Notes: generated by a model from the sequence alone, not told the origin. A stretch of DNA of 64,000 bases from Paenibacillus sp. FSL R7-0337 (GCF_037969875.1 NZ_CP150218.1:2418001-2482000); one strand, 5' to 3'. Shown: positions 46,765 to 60,178, counted from the stretch's first letter. Numbers and translations: made by a program.

Positions 46765-47511
46765 CTATAATCCCGCGCCAAAATACTTGTCAATCTGCAG
46801 TTCCGGCTCCCCGCCGGACAATTCCCGGAGCAGCGTCCGTGCGATCACCCGGTGCCCCGGGGTGTCCGGATGGATACCGTCTCCATATCTGTAAGCGGTG
46901 TTCTGCGAGCGCTCATGCCGGATCAGCTCCAGCAGCGGCGTACGCAGATCGATCACTTTGTCCGCAGGGCAGCCCCCGGATAGCAACCAGTCCGCATAAT
47001 GCTCCAGCACCTGATCGTAGTCCTTGTATGGCGCCAGATAACTGAAGTCCGCCGCGTCTGCGGGCTGTAGCTCCCCCGTCATGGACAGGGCATCGAACGG
47101 CGGAGGTGTCATGAGAACGATCCCGGCTCCAGCTTCACCGACCCGGGTGCTGAGTGCCAGCATACCCGCCTGATAAGCAGCGAACCGCTCTTCCGAGAAG
47201 GGATGATAGATTCCGTCATTCATGCCATAGCAGGCTATAACCATATCAGGAGCAGCCTCCGCCAGCTCTCTGGCCAGCCGCTCATGCACGCAAGGGCGCG
47301 GATAGGGATGCGCCGCCTCGCTCAGACCCGAGACCGTCTCGCTGGGTACGCCGGATGGAATCAGCTCGGCGGTCCACTCCGGCCGGTGCATGTTCAGCCA
47401 TTCCCGGATCAACCGGATATATTGTCCGTCAGCTGTAATGCTGTCCCCGAGGAACAGTATCCGGGGGGTTCTGTTATTCCGTGTGATTCTATCCTTAAGT
47501 ATATTTCGCAT
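46765..47511 (-). CDS. SGNH/GDSL-family hydrolase
   Basis: 248 residues. Block I is ILFLGDSIT with the nucleophilic Ser, then ACYGMNDG (Asn of block III), and DGIHPDTPGH (Asp and His of block V), so all catalytic residues are present. No signal peptide. Such enzymes deacetylate oligosaccharides, for example rhamnogalacturonan or xylan acetylesterases, which fits the carbohydrate locus. I chose ATG 47511 because CAGGAGGG precedes it; 47571 is open but unsupported. Confidence 0.88.
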   Translation of the reverse strand: MRNILKDRITRNNRTPRILFLGDSITADGQYIRLIREWLNMHRPEWTAELIPSGVPSETVSGLSEAAHPYPRPCVHERLARELAEAAPDMVIACYGMNDGIYHPFSEERFAAYQAGMLALSTRVGEAGAGIVLMTPPPFDALSMTGELQPADAADFSYLAPYKDYDQVLEHYADWLLSGGCPADKVIDLRTPLLELIRHERSQNTAYRYGDGIHPDTPGHRVIARTLLRELSGGEPELQIDKYFGAGL

Positions 47512-47639
47512 TTTTTGCCCTCCTGACCTTGGCCCAGGGTTCCCTGCCCGGCCACAGCCAGGCCGGTACACCCGCCATCCTAATGGTAGCGCCGCCCGCG
47601 TCTTTGCGCCTTGACGATCCCGACCTTCTTTAGCATAAT

Positions 47640-48512
47640 ATGGCCATGACTACCAAAATCCTAGCGCGGGATATCGGCCTTGAGCCGGGTTTTACCTTCA
47701 GAATCCAGAAATGCCCGCTGACCCATGATTACTACGTCCACAGCCATGATTTCTCGGAGCTTGTCGTTATTCTGTCAGGACACGCCATACACATCATTGA
47801 AGGGAGAGAGGTGCCGGTCAAGGCCGGACAGGTGTTTCTAATCCACAGCAACGTTTCCCATGGCTACAAGAATGTTGACGGAATTGAATACGTGAACGTA
47901 ATGTTCCAGCCGGAGCAGCTGCTCCAGCAGTCCGAGCTTAGGCTCCTCCCCGGCTTCCAGGCCTTATTCTATATTGAGCCGTTCTACCGGAAGGAGATGT
48001 ATTTCAAGGGGATGCTCTCTCTGGAAGCGGGGCAGCTCCGGGAAGCTACCCGGCTGCTGGATCAGATTCTTGAGGAGCATGACCGGCGGCCCGAGGGCTA
48101 CCGGCTGATGATCCGTACCTACTTCACAGCCTTGGTAGGAATGCTCTCCCGCTATTACCAGAACAGCAGCAGTCATGAGGATAACAAGGCGCTGCGGATC
48201 GGGGAGACCGTTACCTACATCGAAGAACACTTCCTGCAGCCGATCACGCTGCAATCAATGGCGGACCGCGCCTATATGTCCACCCGCCAGTTCCTGCGGG
48301 TCTTCACCCGTAACTACCAGACCACTCCTATGGATTATGTCATCCGTAAGCGGCTGGATTATTCCTGCACCCTGCTGCGCAGCCCGGGCCTGAGCATCTC
48401 GCAGGTGGCGTTGGACAGCGGCTTCCATGACCAGAATTATTACTCCCGCCAGTTCCGCAAGGTATTTAACTGTAGTCCCAGCCAATACCGCGAGCGGATG
48501 CTGGGCTCCTGA
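47640..48512 (+). CDS. AraC-family transcriptional regulator
   Basis: 290 residues: N-terminal cupin sensor (HDFSELVVILSGHAIHIIEGREVPVKAGQVFLIHSNVSHGY) and C-terminal double helix-turn-helix (ITLQSMADRAYMSTRQFLRVFTRNYQTTPMDYV; SQVALDSGFHDQNYYSRQFRKVFNCSPSQYRE). The pattern is that of RhaS/RhaR-like regulators binding sugars. Divergent from the SGNH gene, so it may control it. The ATG 47640 lacks a strong ribosome site; ATG 47646 is an alternative. Confidence 0.9.
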   Translation: MAMTTKILARDIGLEPGFTFRIQKCPLTHDYYVHSHDFSELVVILSGHAIHIIEGREVPVKAGQVFLIHSNVSHGYKNVDGIEYVNVMFQPEQLLQQSELRLLPGFQALFYIEPFYRKEMYFKGMLSLEAGQLREATRLLDQILEEHDRRPEGYRLMIRTYFTALVGMLSRYYQNSSSHEDNKALRIGETVTYIEEHFLQPITLQSMADRAYMSTRQFLRVFTRNYQTTPMDYVIRKRLDYSCTLLRSPGLSISQVALDSGFHDQNYYSRQFRKVFNCSPSQYRERMLGS

Positions 48513-48530
48513 CCGCTGCCCGGGCGGTGC

Positions 48531-49442
48531 TCAGCCCTCCCCCGGACCGGTAACGGCAGCAGCCTCATCCCGCTGGCGCAGCCGCTGCCGGTAGGCTCCG
48601 GGGGGCACTCCGAATCTGGAGCTGAACAGCCGGGTCATATAATTGGGGTCCTGAATGCCTACCCGTTCAGCAACTTCCGAGATGCCCAGTACCGTACCGC
48701 CCAGCAGCTTCTTCGCTTCTTCCAGACGCAGGTGCAGCACATACTGCAGCGGCGTGGTGCCGATATGCTGCTTCATGCATCTGGTAATATAATCAGCCTG
48801 GAAATGCAGCTCCTCTGCAAGCCCCGCCAGATGGAACGGCTCCCGCCAATGCACCGCCAGATAGGCTGCGGCCGCCCGGGCCAGCCGGACCGCCGGCTCC
48901 GGCGGCTGAGCTGTACGCTCACATTCCGCCTGAAGCGCCGCCAGCAGCCCGGCCAGCAGCAGATGAAGCCGCATGGCATTCTCTGCACTAAGCCGGTTAT
49001 GAAGCTCGTTCATCTCCTGCAGGATCGGCTCCAGCCCCTCCAGATCAACGGCTGCGAACTTCGGCAGATACAGCCGCTGCTGCACCGAAGGCTCCTCATC
49101 CTCCACCGTTCCCTTTGCCAGTAGTGTAGACCAAGGGATATCCCCGCGCCGGATATATGCCGGTTCAGGTGCATGAATGAAATGCACCCAGTAGATCTCC
49201 GTATCCTCTTCACAGGCACGATATCCGTCATGATTCAATCCAGCCTCAAGCAGCAGCACCATCCCCGGCCCTACCGCATATTCCTTGCCCGCTTCCATCA
49301 TATAGAGTGTTCCCTGCTTGACCAGCAGCAGATCATATACACCGAAGGTGCGGGCGAAATGCCGGTCCCCAGGTGACCAGACGGCATGCCCCACCGTGAC
49401 AAACTGCGGCAGCGGCGGAATTGGAAACTCCAGGCATAGCAT
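48531..49442 (-). CDS. AraC-family transcriptional regulator
   Basis: 303 residues. Cupin-like N-terminus (TFGVYDLLLVKQGTLYMMEAGKEYAVGPGMVLLLEAGLNHDG) and C-terminal AraC domain (GLAEELHFQADYITRCMKQHIGTTPLQYV; VAERVGIQDPNYMTRLFSSRFGVPPGAYRQ). It is divergent from the glycoside hydrolase gene with a 131-bp shared upstream region, the usual layout for a local regulator of that enzyme. The C-terminus is rich in charged and Ala residues after the domain. Confidence 0.9.
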   Translation of the reverse strand: MLCLEFPIPPLPQFVTVGHAVWSPGDRHFARTFGVYDLLLVKQGTLYMMEAGKEYAVGPGMVLLLEAGLNHDGYRACEEDTEIYWVHFIHAPEPAYIRRGDIPWSTLLAKGTVEDEEPSVQQRLYLPKFAAVDLEGLEPILQEMNELHNRLSAENAMRLHLLLAGLLAALQAECERTAQPPEPAVRLARAAAAYLAVHWREPFHLAGLAEELHFQADYITRCMKQHIGTTPLQYVLHLRLEEAKKLLGGTVLGISEVAERVGIQDPNYMTRLFSSRFGVPPGAYRQRLRQRDEAAAVTGPGEG

Positions 49443-49573
49443 GATGCCTCCTCCCCTCCAAAGTCGGTTTTGTGCTATTCCAAGTCTATATTAACACTGG
49501 CAGATCCCGCATTAAAGAGGTACAGTGACTGGGAATCTTCTTTTCATTCCATTCCATAAGGGGTTGAGTATCC

Positions 49574-51565
49574 ATGCGTTTTCGTCAGGTTCATCTTGAT
49601 TTCCATACCTCAAAAGCCATTCCCGGCATTGGCCGGGACTTCTCGAGAGCCCAGTTCCAGTCCATGCTGCGTACAGGTCATGTAGACTCTGTCACCGTGT
49701 TCTCCAAATGCCATCACGGCTGGGCCTATCATCCTAGTGAAGCCAATGAGATGCACCCCGAGCTCACCTTCGACTTGCTGGGTGAAATGATTGAGGCTGC
49801 CCATGAGATCGGAGTCCGTACACCGGTGTATTTATCAGCCGGCCTGGACGAGAAGCTGGCCCGCCGCCACCCGGAATGGCTAATCCGCGACGCCGAGGAC
49901 CGGACCCGGTGGGTGAAGGATTTCATGACACCGGGTTACCACGAATTCTGTATGAACACGCCTTATCTGGACATCCTGCTGGCCCAGATTCATGAGGCGG
50001 CTTCCCGCTACGATGCCGACGGCATCTTCCTGGATATCGTTGGTTGCCGTAAATGCCGCTGCCAATATTGCGTCACCGCTCTGCGGGCTGCGGGCCAGGA
50101 TCCCCGCGATGAAGCTGCCGTCATCGCCCTCGGTGAGCAGACTTATCTGAATTATGCCCGCCGTGTTCGGGAGACCCTGGATGCCGTGAAGCCCGGCCTT
50201 CCTGTCTATCATAACAATGGCCATCAGCAGCGGGGACGCCGTGACCTCGTGCAGGTCAACAGCCATCTGGAGCTGGAGTCCCTGCCCACCGGAGGCTGGG
50301 GTTATGATCATTTCCCGTTGTCCGCACGCTATGCCCAGACGCTGGGCATGGAATTCCTCGGCATGACCGGCAAATTCCATACCTCCTGGGGGGAGTTCGG
50401 CGGCTATAAGCATCCGAACGCGCTGCGGTTCGAGACTGCGCTTAGCCTGGCCCACGGTGCCAGATGCTCCATCGGTGACCAGCTCCATCCCTCCGGCCTG
50501 ATGGATGAAGCGACTTACACCCTGATCGGCGCTGCCTACAGCGAGGTCGAGGCGAAGGAGGAATGGTGCAGCGGGGTCACTGCTGTGGCCGACATTGCCG
50601 TCTTATCGCTGGAAGCGGCACGGGAGGCCTGTCCCGGCGGGCAAGCACGCAGAGGGGAGCATAATCTGGCTGACGCCGGAGTGGTCCGGATGCTGACCGA
50701 AGGGCATTACCTGTATGATATCGTAGATACATTCAGCGATTTTAGCGCGTACAAGGTGCTGATTCTCCCGGATGAGGTATCTGTATGGCCTGAGCTGGCT
50801 GATGCCATAGAGAGCTTCACAGCTGGCGGCGGCAAGGTGCTGGTTACCGGATGCTCGGGATTAAATCTGGCCGGGGATGCATTTGCCCTGGACCTGGGAA
50901 TCACCTGGCTTGGAGAGAACCCGTACCAGCCCGCGTATTTCAAGCCCTATTTCACTCCAGGTGCGCTATTGCCTGCTTCTTTTGTTATGTACGGCGAAGG
51001 CCAGCTAATCGAATTGCAGGAAGGACAAGGAGAGGCGCTCGGACATCTGGAGAACCCTTATTTTAACCGTGACGTCTTCACCTTCTGTTCCCACCAGCAC
51101 ACACCTGGCGCCATGGAGAACAATGGTCCGGGGATGGCCCAGAGCAGGGGCGGAATCTATATTGCCTGGAAAGTATTCAGCGAGTACGCCGAAGCGGGCT
51201 CTCTTATTCTGAAGGAGCTGGTGCTGCATGCCCTGTCGCGGCTGCTGCCTCAGCCGTCACTGCGTACGAATCTGCCGGCCCGCGGCATAACGACCCTGCA
51301 GTATCAGCAGGCAGAACAGCGTTATGTGAATCATCTGCTCTATGCTGCCCCTTCCCTGAAGGGCCGGATTGAAGTCATTGAGGACCTCGTACCGCTCCAT
51401 GATATTACCGTCAGCCTGCGGCTCCCGTCTCCCGGACCCGTCCACCGGGTCTACCTGGCCCCGGCCATGACAGAGCTGCCGTTCACGTTCAGCCAGGATA
51501 GCGAGATTACCTATACCCTTCCTTATCTGGAGAATCACCAGATGGTAGTGGTTGAGCTGGTGTAG
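49574..51565 (+). CDS. TIM-barrel glycoside hydrolase with beta-galactosidase-trimerisation-like domain
   Basis: 663 residues, no signal peptide. N-terminal (beta/alpha)8-like region with MRFRQVHLDFHTS, FSKCHHGWAYHP, YDADGIFLDIVGCRKC and HLELESLPTGGWGYDHFP. A mid region with VLILPDEVSVWPELADAIESFTAGGGKVLVTGCSG is like the trimerisation domain of GH42-type enzymes. The D of IFLDIVG is a candidate nucleophile. It resembles proteins annotated as alpha-L-fucosidase-like or GH42-related, but I cannot fix the family or substrate. Probably cleaves imported oligosaccharides. CATTCCATAAGGGG precedes the ATG. Confidence 0.8.
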   Translation: MRFRQVHLDFHTSKAIPGIGRDFSRAQFQSMLRTGHVDSVTVFSKCHHGWAYHPSEANEMHPELTFDLLGEMIEAAHEIGVRTPVYLSAGLDEKLARRHPEWLIRDAEDRTRWVKDFMTPGYHEFCMNTPYLDILLAQIHEAASRYDADGIFLDIVGCRKCRCQYCVTALRAAGQDPRDEAAVIALGEQTYLNYARRVRETLDAVKPGLPVYHNNGHQQRGRRDLVQVNSHLELESLPTGGWGYDHFPLSARYAQTLGMEFLGMTGKFHTSWGEFGGYKHPNALRFETALSLAHGARCSIGDQLHPSGLMDEATYTLIGAAYSEVEAKEEWCSGVTAVADIAVLSLEAAREACPGGQARRGEHNLADAGVVRMLTEGHYLYDIVDTFSDFSAYKVLILPDEVSVWPELADAIESFTAGGGKVLVTGCSGLNLAGDAFALDLGITWLGENPYQPAYFKPYFTPGALLPASFVMYGEGQLIELQEGQGEALGHLENPYFNRDVFTFCSHQHTPGAMENNGPGMAQSRGGIYIAWKVFSEYAEAGSLILKELVLHALSRLLPQPSLRTNLPARGITTLQYQQAEQRYVNHLLYAAPSLKGRIEVIEDLVPLHDITVSLRLPSPGPVHRVYLAPAMTELPFTFSQDSEITYTLPYLENHQMVVVELV

Positions 51566-51611
51566 ATTAGGTCCATTTATAGTAAAATAATAAGAGCTGT
51601 ACCATTGCCTA

Positions 51612-51820
51612 GAAATCACATTAGTTGAAGATCTCTATCACCCGAGCAGGAGAAAAGATGGGTCGTAGTCTCCCCTCCCGGATCAGCAGGCGCTACCCTT
51701 CTGCTGGCCCGGGCGTCGAAGCCTGAACAGGAGCCCTTTATCGGCAATCAGGCAGGCGGCCGGGTATTTCTTTTTCTGAATACGGACAACTTCTGGAGAG
51801 ATTATCACAAAATGGGATTG
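51612..51820 (+). pseudogene. VOC-family (glyoxalase/bleomycin-resistance-like) gene remnant
   Basis: Two frames together read EITLVEDLYHP, then EQEKRWVVVSPPGSAGATLLLARAS, then GGRVFLFLNTDNFWRDYHKMG: the middle of a VOC-superfamily protein. The switch from one frame to the other is near 51640, an in-frame stop lies just upstream, the N-terminal metal-binding half is absent, and so is the final DLYGNLWDL part. It is therefore a dead fragment. It abuts the tail of the decayed LysR gene. Confidence 0.75.
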
Positions 51821-51839
51821 TATAACACAGCAGGCCAGG

Positions 51840-52477
51840 TCATTGGACTCCAAATGTATCTCGCAGATAGTTATCAAGAATCTGAAGGGGCTCGTGTAAC
51901 GCCTGGTTTGGAAACTTATGAGTGACCTTATAGCCTACTCTGGGGGGCACTGACAGCGCCAGCTTCTGAAGAACAAATTCTCCCATCCCCATCATATGGA
52001 CGCCAATCGAAGCAGGCACAATCGTCCATTGTCTGGCATTCGTCAAAAAAGTAGTGATGAGTCCCGCTGAGTCCAGATGTACACGCGACGGACACAGCGG
52101 GGCGTACGAATTTACAATCGGATGGACGGAGTGTGCTGATTAAGCATTCTATATACCGGAGGCAAGACAAAGTGGCTTATACTTTCGGCAGCGCTTATGG
52201 CCAGACTTAACTGCGAACCATTCGCCTTTAAAATTTGAGTTTCCCTCCAGAGCGCCTCCCATCTTTCCGCAATACTAAAAAAGTTCTCCCCTTTTGGGGT
52301 CAGGCTGATTTTGGCTGCCCCTTTTCTTCGCTCCACCAATAGGCCGCCCATCCCCTGCTCTAAAGTCTTTAGCCGGTAGCTTACCGTTGCTTGTGACAGG
52401 TGCAGCATGTCTGCCGCTTTACTTATACTCCCGGTCCTTACGATAGCTAAAAATGCCTCTATCCCAGGAAAATACAT
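51840..52477 (-). pseudogene. LysR-family regulator, internally deleted and frameshifted
   Basis: Starts well: GAGGAGGT then ATG 52477, and a standard LysR helix-turn-helix (FLAIVRTGSISKAADMLHLSQATVSYRLKTLEQ) up to NQHTPSIRL, where the frame stops at 52112. The last third appears in another frame: VHLDSAGLITTFLTNARQWTIVP to NYLRDTFGVQ, ending at 51840. About 100 residues of the effector domain are missing between. It is divergent from the dehydrogenase gene, which it probably once regulated. The N-terminal fragment (122 residues) could still be made and bind DNA. Confidence 0.8.
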
Positions 52478-52618
52478 CGAATACCTCCTCAATATATAGA
52501 AAATATTAATATAGTTCACAAAACATTTGCGTTTTACAACATTATTCTTTATGTCTAAAATTATCATTAACACAGACAAGGGGTCAAATAACCCACGTTA
52601 TGAAAAGGTGGTTTAGCC

Positions 52619-53566
52619 ATGAAGATTCTCATCGTTGGTCATTTTAACGAAACTGCACAATTAAAGATTATCGGGTATTTTCCGCAAGACTGGAACGTTG
52701 TCATTGTCCCGCCCGGACAAGATATGCTGCATCATATTGAAGATTGCCAGGTCCTCATTCCTGAACATATCCAAGTGGACCCTAGCCTGCTCGCCAGTGC
52801 CAAAAAATTAAAATTGGTACAGACAGGTGCAGGCTATGATAATGTCGATATCCCTGCCTGTACAGAGCTCGGCATTTGGGTGGCTAATGCGGCAGGAGTG
52901 AATGCACAGGCCGTGGCCGAGCACGTAATGGCACTAATGCTGGCTTATTATAAAAACATACCGTTTCTTGATCATTTCATGAAAAACAGGATGGATGAAC
53001 ATCAGTTGGAGTACACAGGGAGTGAACTAGAGGGCAAAACCATTGGGATTATCGGTCTGGGTGCTATCGGAAAGAAAGTCGCTGCGTTTTGCAGCGCTTT
53101 TGATATGAAGGTGCTGGCTTATGCGAGAAAGACCGTAGTACAGGCTGACGATTTGGTGACAATGACGGATCTCGATACTCTTCTAAGCACATCGGACATC
53201 GTCAGTGTACATGTACCCTTGACTGAGCAGACCAAGCACCTGATCAACCAGACGGCATTTAAAAAAATGAAGAGTAGCGCTCTGTTCATCAACACGGCCC
53301 GCGGCGGAATTGTTAATCAGACAGACTTGATTGACGCATTAAAAAAAGGGGGGATTTCCGGCGCCTGCCTGGATGTGTATGAATCCGAACCGCTTCCCTT
53401 AGATAGTGAGCTCCGCACTCTGGGCAATGTAATCCTTACACCCCATACCGCAGGAATGCCCGACGGCCGGAAATTCCACAAAAAAAGATATGATTTCTTC
53501 ATAGATAATATAAAACGTGTACAAAACGGGAAAGAGCCTGAAAGCAGGCTCAATCAGTTATTATAG
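52619..53566 (+). CDS. D-isomer-specific 2-hydroxyacid dehydrogenase
   Basis: 315 residues. NAD-binding GIIGLGAIGKKVA near 144, catalytic Arg in NTARGG near 226, Glu in YESEPLP near 255, and His in TPHTAG near 280: a complete active site of the family (D-lactate, phosphoglycerate, glyoxylate/hydroxypyruvate and similar reductases). Substrate not resolvable. AAAGGTGG precedes ATG 52619. The DNA is visibly more AT-rich than the neighbouring carbohydrate locus, which suggests a separate origin for the 51.6-53.6 kb block. Confidence 0.9.
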   Translation: MKILIVGHFNETAQLKIIGYFPQDWNVVIVPPGQDMLHHIEDCQVLIPEHIQVDPSLLASAKKLKLVQTGAGYDNVDIPACTELGIWVANAAGVNAQAVAEHVMALMLAYYKNIPFLDHFMKNRMDEHQLEYTGSELEGKTIGIIGLGAIGKKVAAFCSAFDMKVLAYARKTVVQADDLVTMTDLDTLLSTSDIVSVHVPLTEQTKHLINQTAFKKMKSSALFINTARGGIVNQTDLIDALKKGGISGACLDVYESEPLPLDSELRTLGNVILTPHTAGMPDGRKFHKKRYDFFIDNIKRVQNGKEPESRLNQLL

Positions 53567-53576
53567 TTTCGATGCA

Positions 53577-53628
53577 ACAAAAAAAGCTTTATGACATTGT
53601 ACGAAATACAATGTCATAAAGCTTTTTT
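53577..53628. terminator. Strong bidirectional terminator
   Basis: AAAAAGCTTTATGACATTGT and its complement ACAATGTCATAAAGCTTTTT pair over a short loop, with A and T runs at both ends. It ends the dehydrogenase transcript and, on the other strand, the tRNA cluster. Confidence 0.93.
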
Positions 53629-53630
53629 AA

Positions 53631-53709
53631 TACCGGCGAGAGGACTCGAACCTCCACGGTTTCCCTCTCGATTTTGAGTCGAGCGCGTCTGCCATTCCGC
53701 CACGCCGGC
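53631..53709 (-). tRNA. tRNA-Leu (CAA)
   Basis: Cloverleaf on the minus strand with acceptor GCCGGCG, anticodon loop CTCAAAA (anticodon CAA), a longer variable region and TTCGAGT T-loop. The variable arm is on the short side for a leucine tRNA. CCA is not encoded. Last gene of the cluster. Confidence 0.92.
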
Positions 53710-53777
53710 TTAATATCATATATATCCACAATGGATAATTAAATTTTAGATGAAGACATTCAATAAAATAATAATGG

Positions 53778-53851
53778 CGCGCCCTGAGAGATTCGAACTC
53801 CCGGCCTTTTGATTCGTAGTCAAACGCTCTATCCAGCTGAGCTAAGGGCGC
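53778..53851 (-). tRNA. tRNA-Arg (ACG)
   Basis: Acceptor GCGCCCT pairs with AGGGCGC; anticodon loop CTACGAA; T-loop TTCGAAT. CCA is encoded at 53775-53777. ACG (inosine-modified) reads CGN codons. Confidence 0.95.
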
Positions 53852-53860
53852 AAAATATGG

Positions 53861-53932
53861 AGCGGACGACGGGAATCGAACCCGCGACCCTCGCCTTGGC
53901 AAGGCGATGCTCTACCGCTGAGCCACGTCCGC
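53861..53932 (-). tRNA. tRNA-Gly (GCC)
   Basis: Acceptor GCGGACG, anticodon loop TTGCCAA, T-loop TTCGATT. CCA encoded at 53858-53860. Confidence 0.95.
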
Positions 53933-53960
53933 ACACGGTATGTATTCAACTGCTTCAATA

Positions 53961-53982
53961 AAAATGGCGGAACCGACGGGAT
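53961..53982 (-). repeat. Duplicate of the tRNA-Asp 3' end
   Basis: 22 bases identical to 54070-54091, covering the encoded CCA, the acceptor 3' strand and part of the T-stem of tRNA-Asp. The match stops abruptly, so this is a fragment, not a tRNA. It lies 109 bases from its source, in the spacer between tRNA-Asp and tRNA-Gly. Confidence 0.85.
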
Positions 53983-54076
53983 ACTCTTCACTCCGTTACG
54001 AGATTGCGAAGTATTCCTTACGATGCCTATGCTTCAACGAACCCAGGGATTTCTCATCCCTTGCGCCATAAAATGG

Positions 54077-54151
54077 CGGAACCGACGGGATTCGAACCCG
54101 CGATCTCCTGCGTGACAGGCAGGCATGTTAGGCCAACTACACCACGGTTCC
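54077..54151 (-). tRNA. tRNA-Asp (GTC)
   Basis: Acceptor GGAACCG, anticodon loop CTGTCAC, T-loop TTCGAAT. CCA is encoded at 54074-54076. Its GUN anticodon is a substrate of the tgt/queA pathway also encoded in this window. Confidence 0.95.
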
Positions 54152-54156
54152 AAATA

Positions 54157-54230
<74 letters not shown>

Positions 54231-54272
54231 TCAGTAATAGATATTCTTTTCTGGCTTGCAAACTCTGCATGG

Positions 54273-54345
54273 TGGAGGCTGAGGGGTTCGAACCCCCGAC
54301 CCTCTGCTTGTAAGGCAGATGCTCTCCCAGCTGAGCTAAGCCTCC
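54273..54345 (-). tRNA. tRNA-Val (TAC)
   Basis: Acceptor GGAGGCT, anticodon loop CTTACAA, T-loop TTCGAAC. CCA encoded at 54270-54272. Confidence 0.95.
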
Positions 54346-54421
54346 ATCGAAGAAGCAACTTAATGATCATAACACATTTACATGAGATATACAACCATTA
54401 ATTTTTCAAAAATGAATGTGG

Positions 54422-54493
54422 TGACTCGTATGGGATTCGAACCCATGTTACCTCCGTGAAAGGGAGGTGTCTTAACCCCTTGACCAACGAGCC
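54422..54493 (-). tRNA. tRNA-Glu (TTC)
   Basis: Acceptor GGCTCGT, anticodon loop CTTTCAC, T-loop TTCGAAT. CCA encoded at 54419-54421. First tRNA of the cluster; about 600 bases separate it from 5S rRNA. Confidence 0.95.
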
Positions 54494-54571
54494 AGATAAG
54501 CAAACAATCTTTCGACAACAAAAAGTATTATATCAAATAAAATAGTATAATACAATAGAAATATTATTGCT

Positions 54572-55098
54572 CTATTCATTACTTACTGGATTCTCCACCA
54601 AGGCCATAATAATCTCTGCAACCTCGGAAACTGATTTATGTTCAGTATCTACGTCGTATGCGAAGAGTTTACTCTTGAGCCCCTAAGACATGTCTCCATC
54701 TGTAAAGCGGCCCAGGAGTCCTGGCCTTCACCACGGCTCTCCAATCTCCTGTGTAAGGTCTCAGAGGAAGCAGTCAAGGTAAAATGACGGACATCCCGTC
54801 CCTCACTTCTCAGCCTGCCCACAATCTCTATGAAATACTCTTCTTTCACTAGTGTCATAGGTACAATAATGGTTCCGCTATAGCCTGAATCCAGGTATGT
54901 CAGCATCGAATAGGTAAAGTCACGCCAGAGCTTATGGTGCTGAAAATCAGCTTCTGACATCTCGGCAGGAATATTGTCCCTGATATAGAAACCCGCATTT
55001 TCCGGATCAAATACATACGAATGTGGAATTCTGCGTTGGAGTTCATTTGCTGTATGTGTTTTCCCTGATCCAAAGGCACCATTAAGCCAGATAATCAA
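54572..55098 (-). pseudogene. TmrB-like P-loop NTPase, frameshifted near the end
   Basis: Resembles B. subtilis TmrB, an ATP-binding membrane-associated protein giving tunicamycin resistance: IIWLNGAFGSGKTHTANELQRR (P-loop), SYVFDPENAGF, IVPMTLVKEEYFIEIVGRLR, HFTLTASSETLHRRLESRGEGQDSWAALQ. TTG 55098 is the likely start, five bases after GGAGGTG. The frame stops at 54649 after METCLRGS, but the neighbouring frame continues GLKSKLFAYDVDTEHKSVSEVAE and ends at 54572. A one-base change near the GGGG at about 54680 explains this. A shortened protein may still form. It lies inside the rrn-tRNA gap on the same strand. Confidence 0.8.
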
Positions 55099-55141
55099 GC
55101 TGGCACCTCCATCATAGACTTTAATGGTAAACACAAACACA

Positions 55142-55176
55142 AACAAAAAACCACCATTGATAATCAACAGTGGTCT
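55142..55176 (-). terminator. Terminator after 5S rRNA
   Basis: On the minus strand ACCACTGTTGA and TCAATGGTGGT pair (with two G-U pairs) around TTA, followed by TTTTTTG. It should end the rRNA operon before the TmrB-like gene, so the tRNA cluster needs readthrough or its own promoter. Confidence 0.75.
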
Positions 55177-55181
55177 TGAGT

Positions 55182-55298
55182 GCTTGGCAACGTCCTACTC
55201 TCCCAGGACCCTTCGGTCCAAGTACCATCGGCGCTGGAGGGCTTAACGGTCGTGTTCGGGATGGGTACGTGTGGAACCCCTCCGCTATCGCCACCAAA
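55182..55298 (-). rRNA. rrf: 5S ribosomal RNA
   Basis: About 117 bases, beginning TTTGGTGGCGATAGC and ending ACGTTGCCAAGC on the minus strand, with the conserved CCCATCCCGAACACG loop. Ends are judged by similarity and may be off by a few bases. Confidence 0.95.
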
Positions 55299-55378
55299 CA
55301 TGCGTCTGTGAAACAGACGCTGCCGCTAGAAATTCGGTTCATCACGAATGTGTGAATGAATTTCGTTGCGTTCAGGAA

Positions 55379-55414
55379 CTTGATTCCTGAAAACTGAATC
55401 CGAAACAAATCTGC
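55379..55414 (-). other. 3' arm of the pre-23S processing stem
   Basis: The transcript of this stretch is complementary to the stretch just 5' of 23S (58460-58498); for example TTTCGGATTCAGTTTTC faces GAAAACTGGATACCGAAA. Together they form the long stem cut by RNase III-type enzymes when 23S is excised. Confidence 0.75.
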
Positions 55415-55429
55415 GTGATAGAAATTTGG

Positions 55430-60178
<4,749 letters not shown>

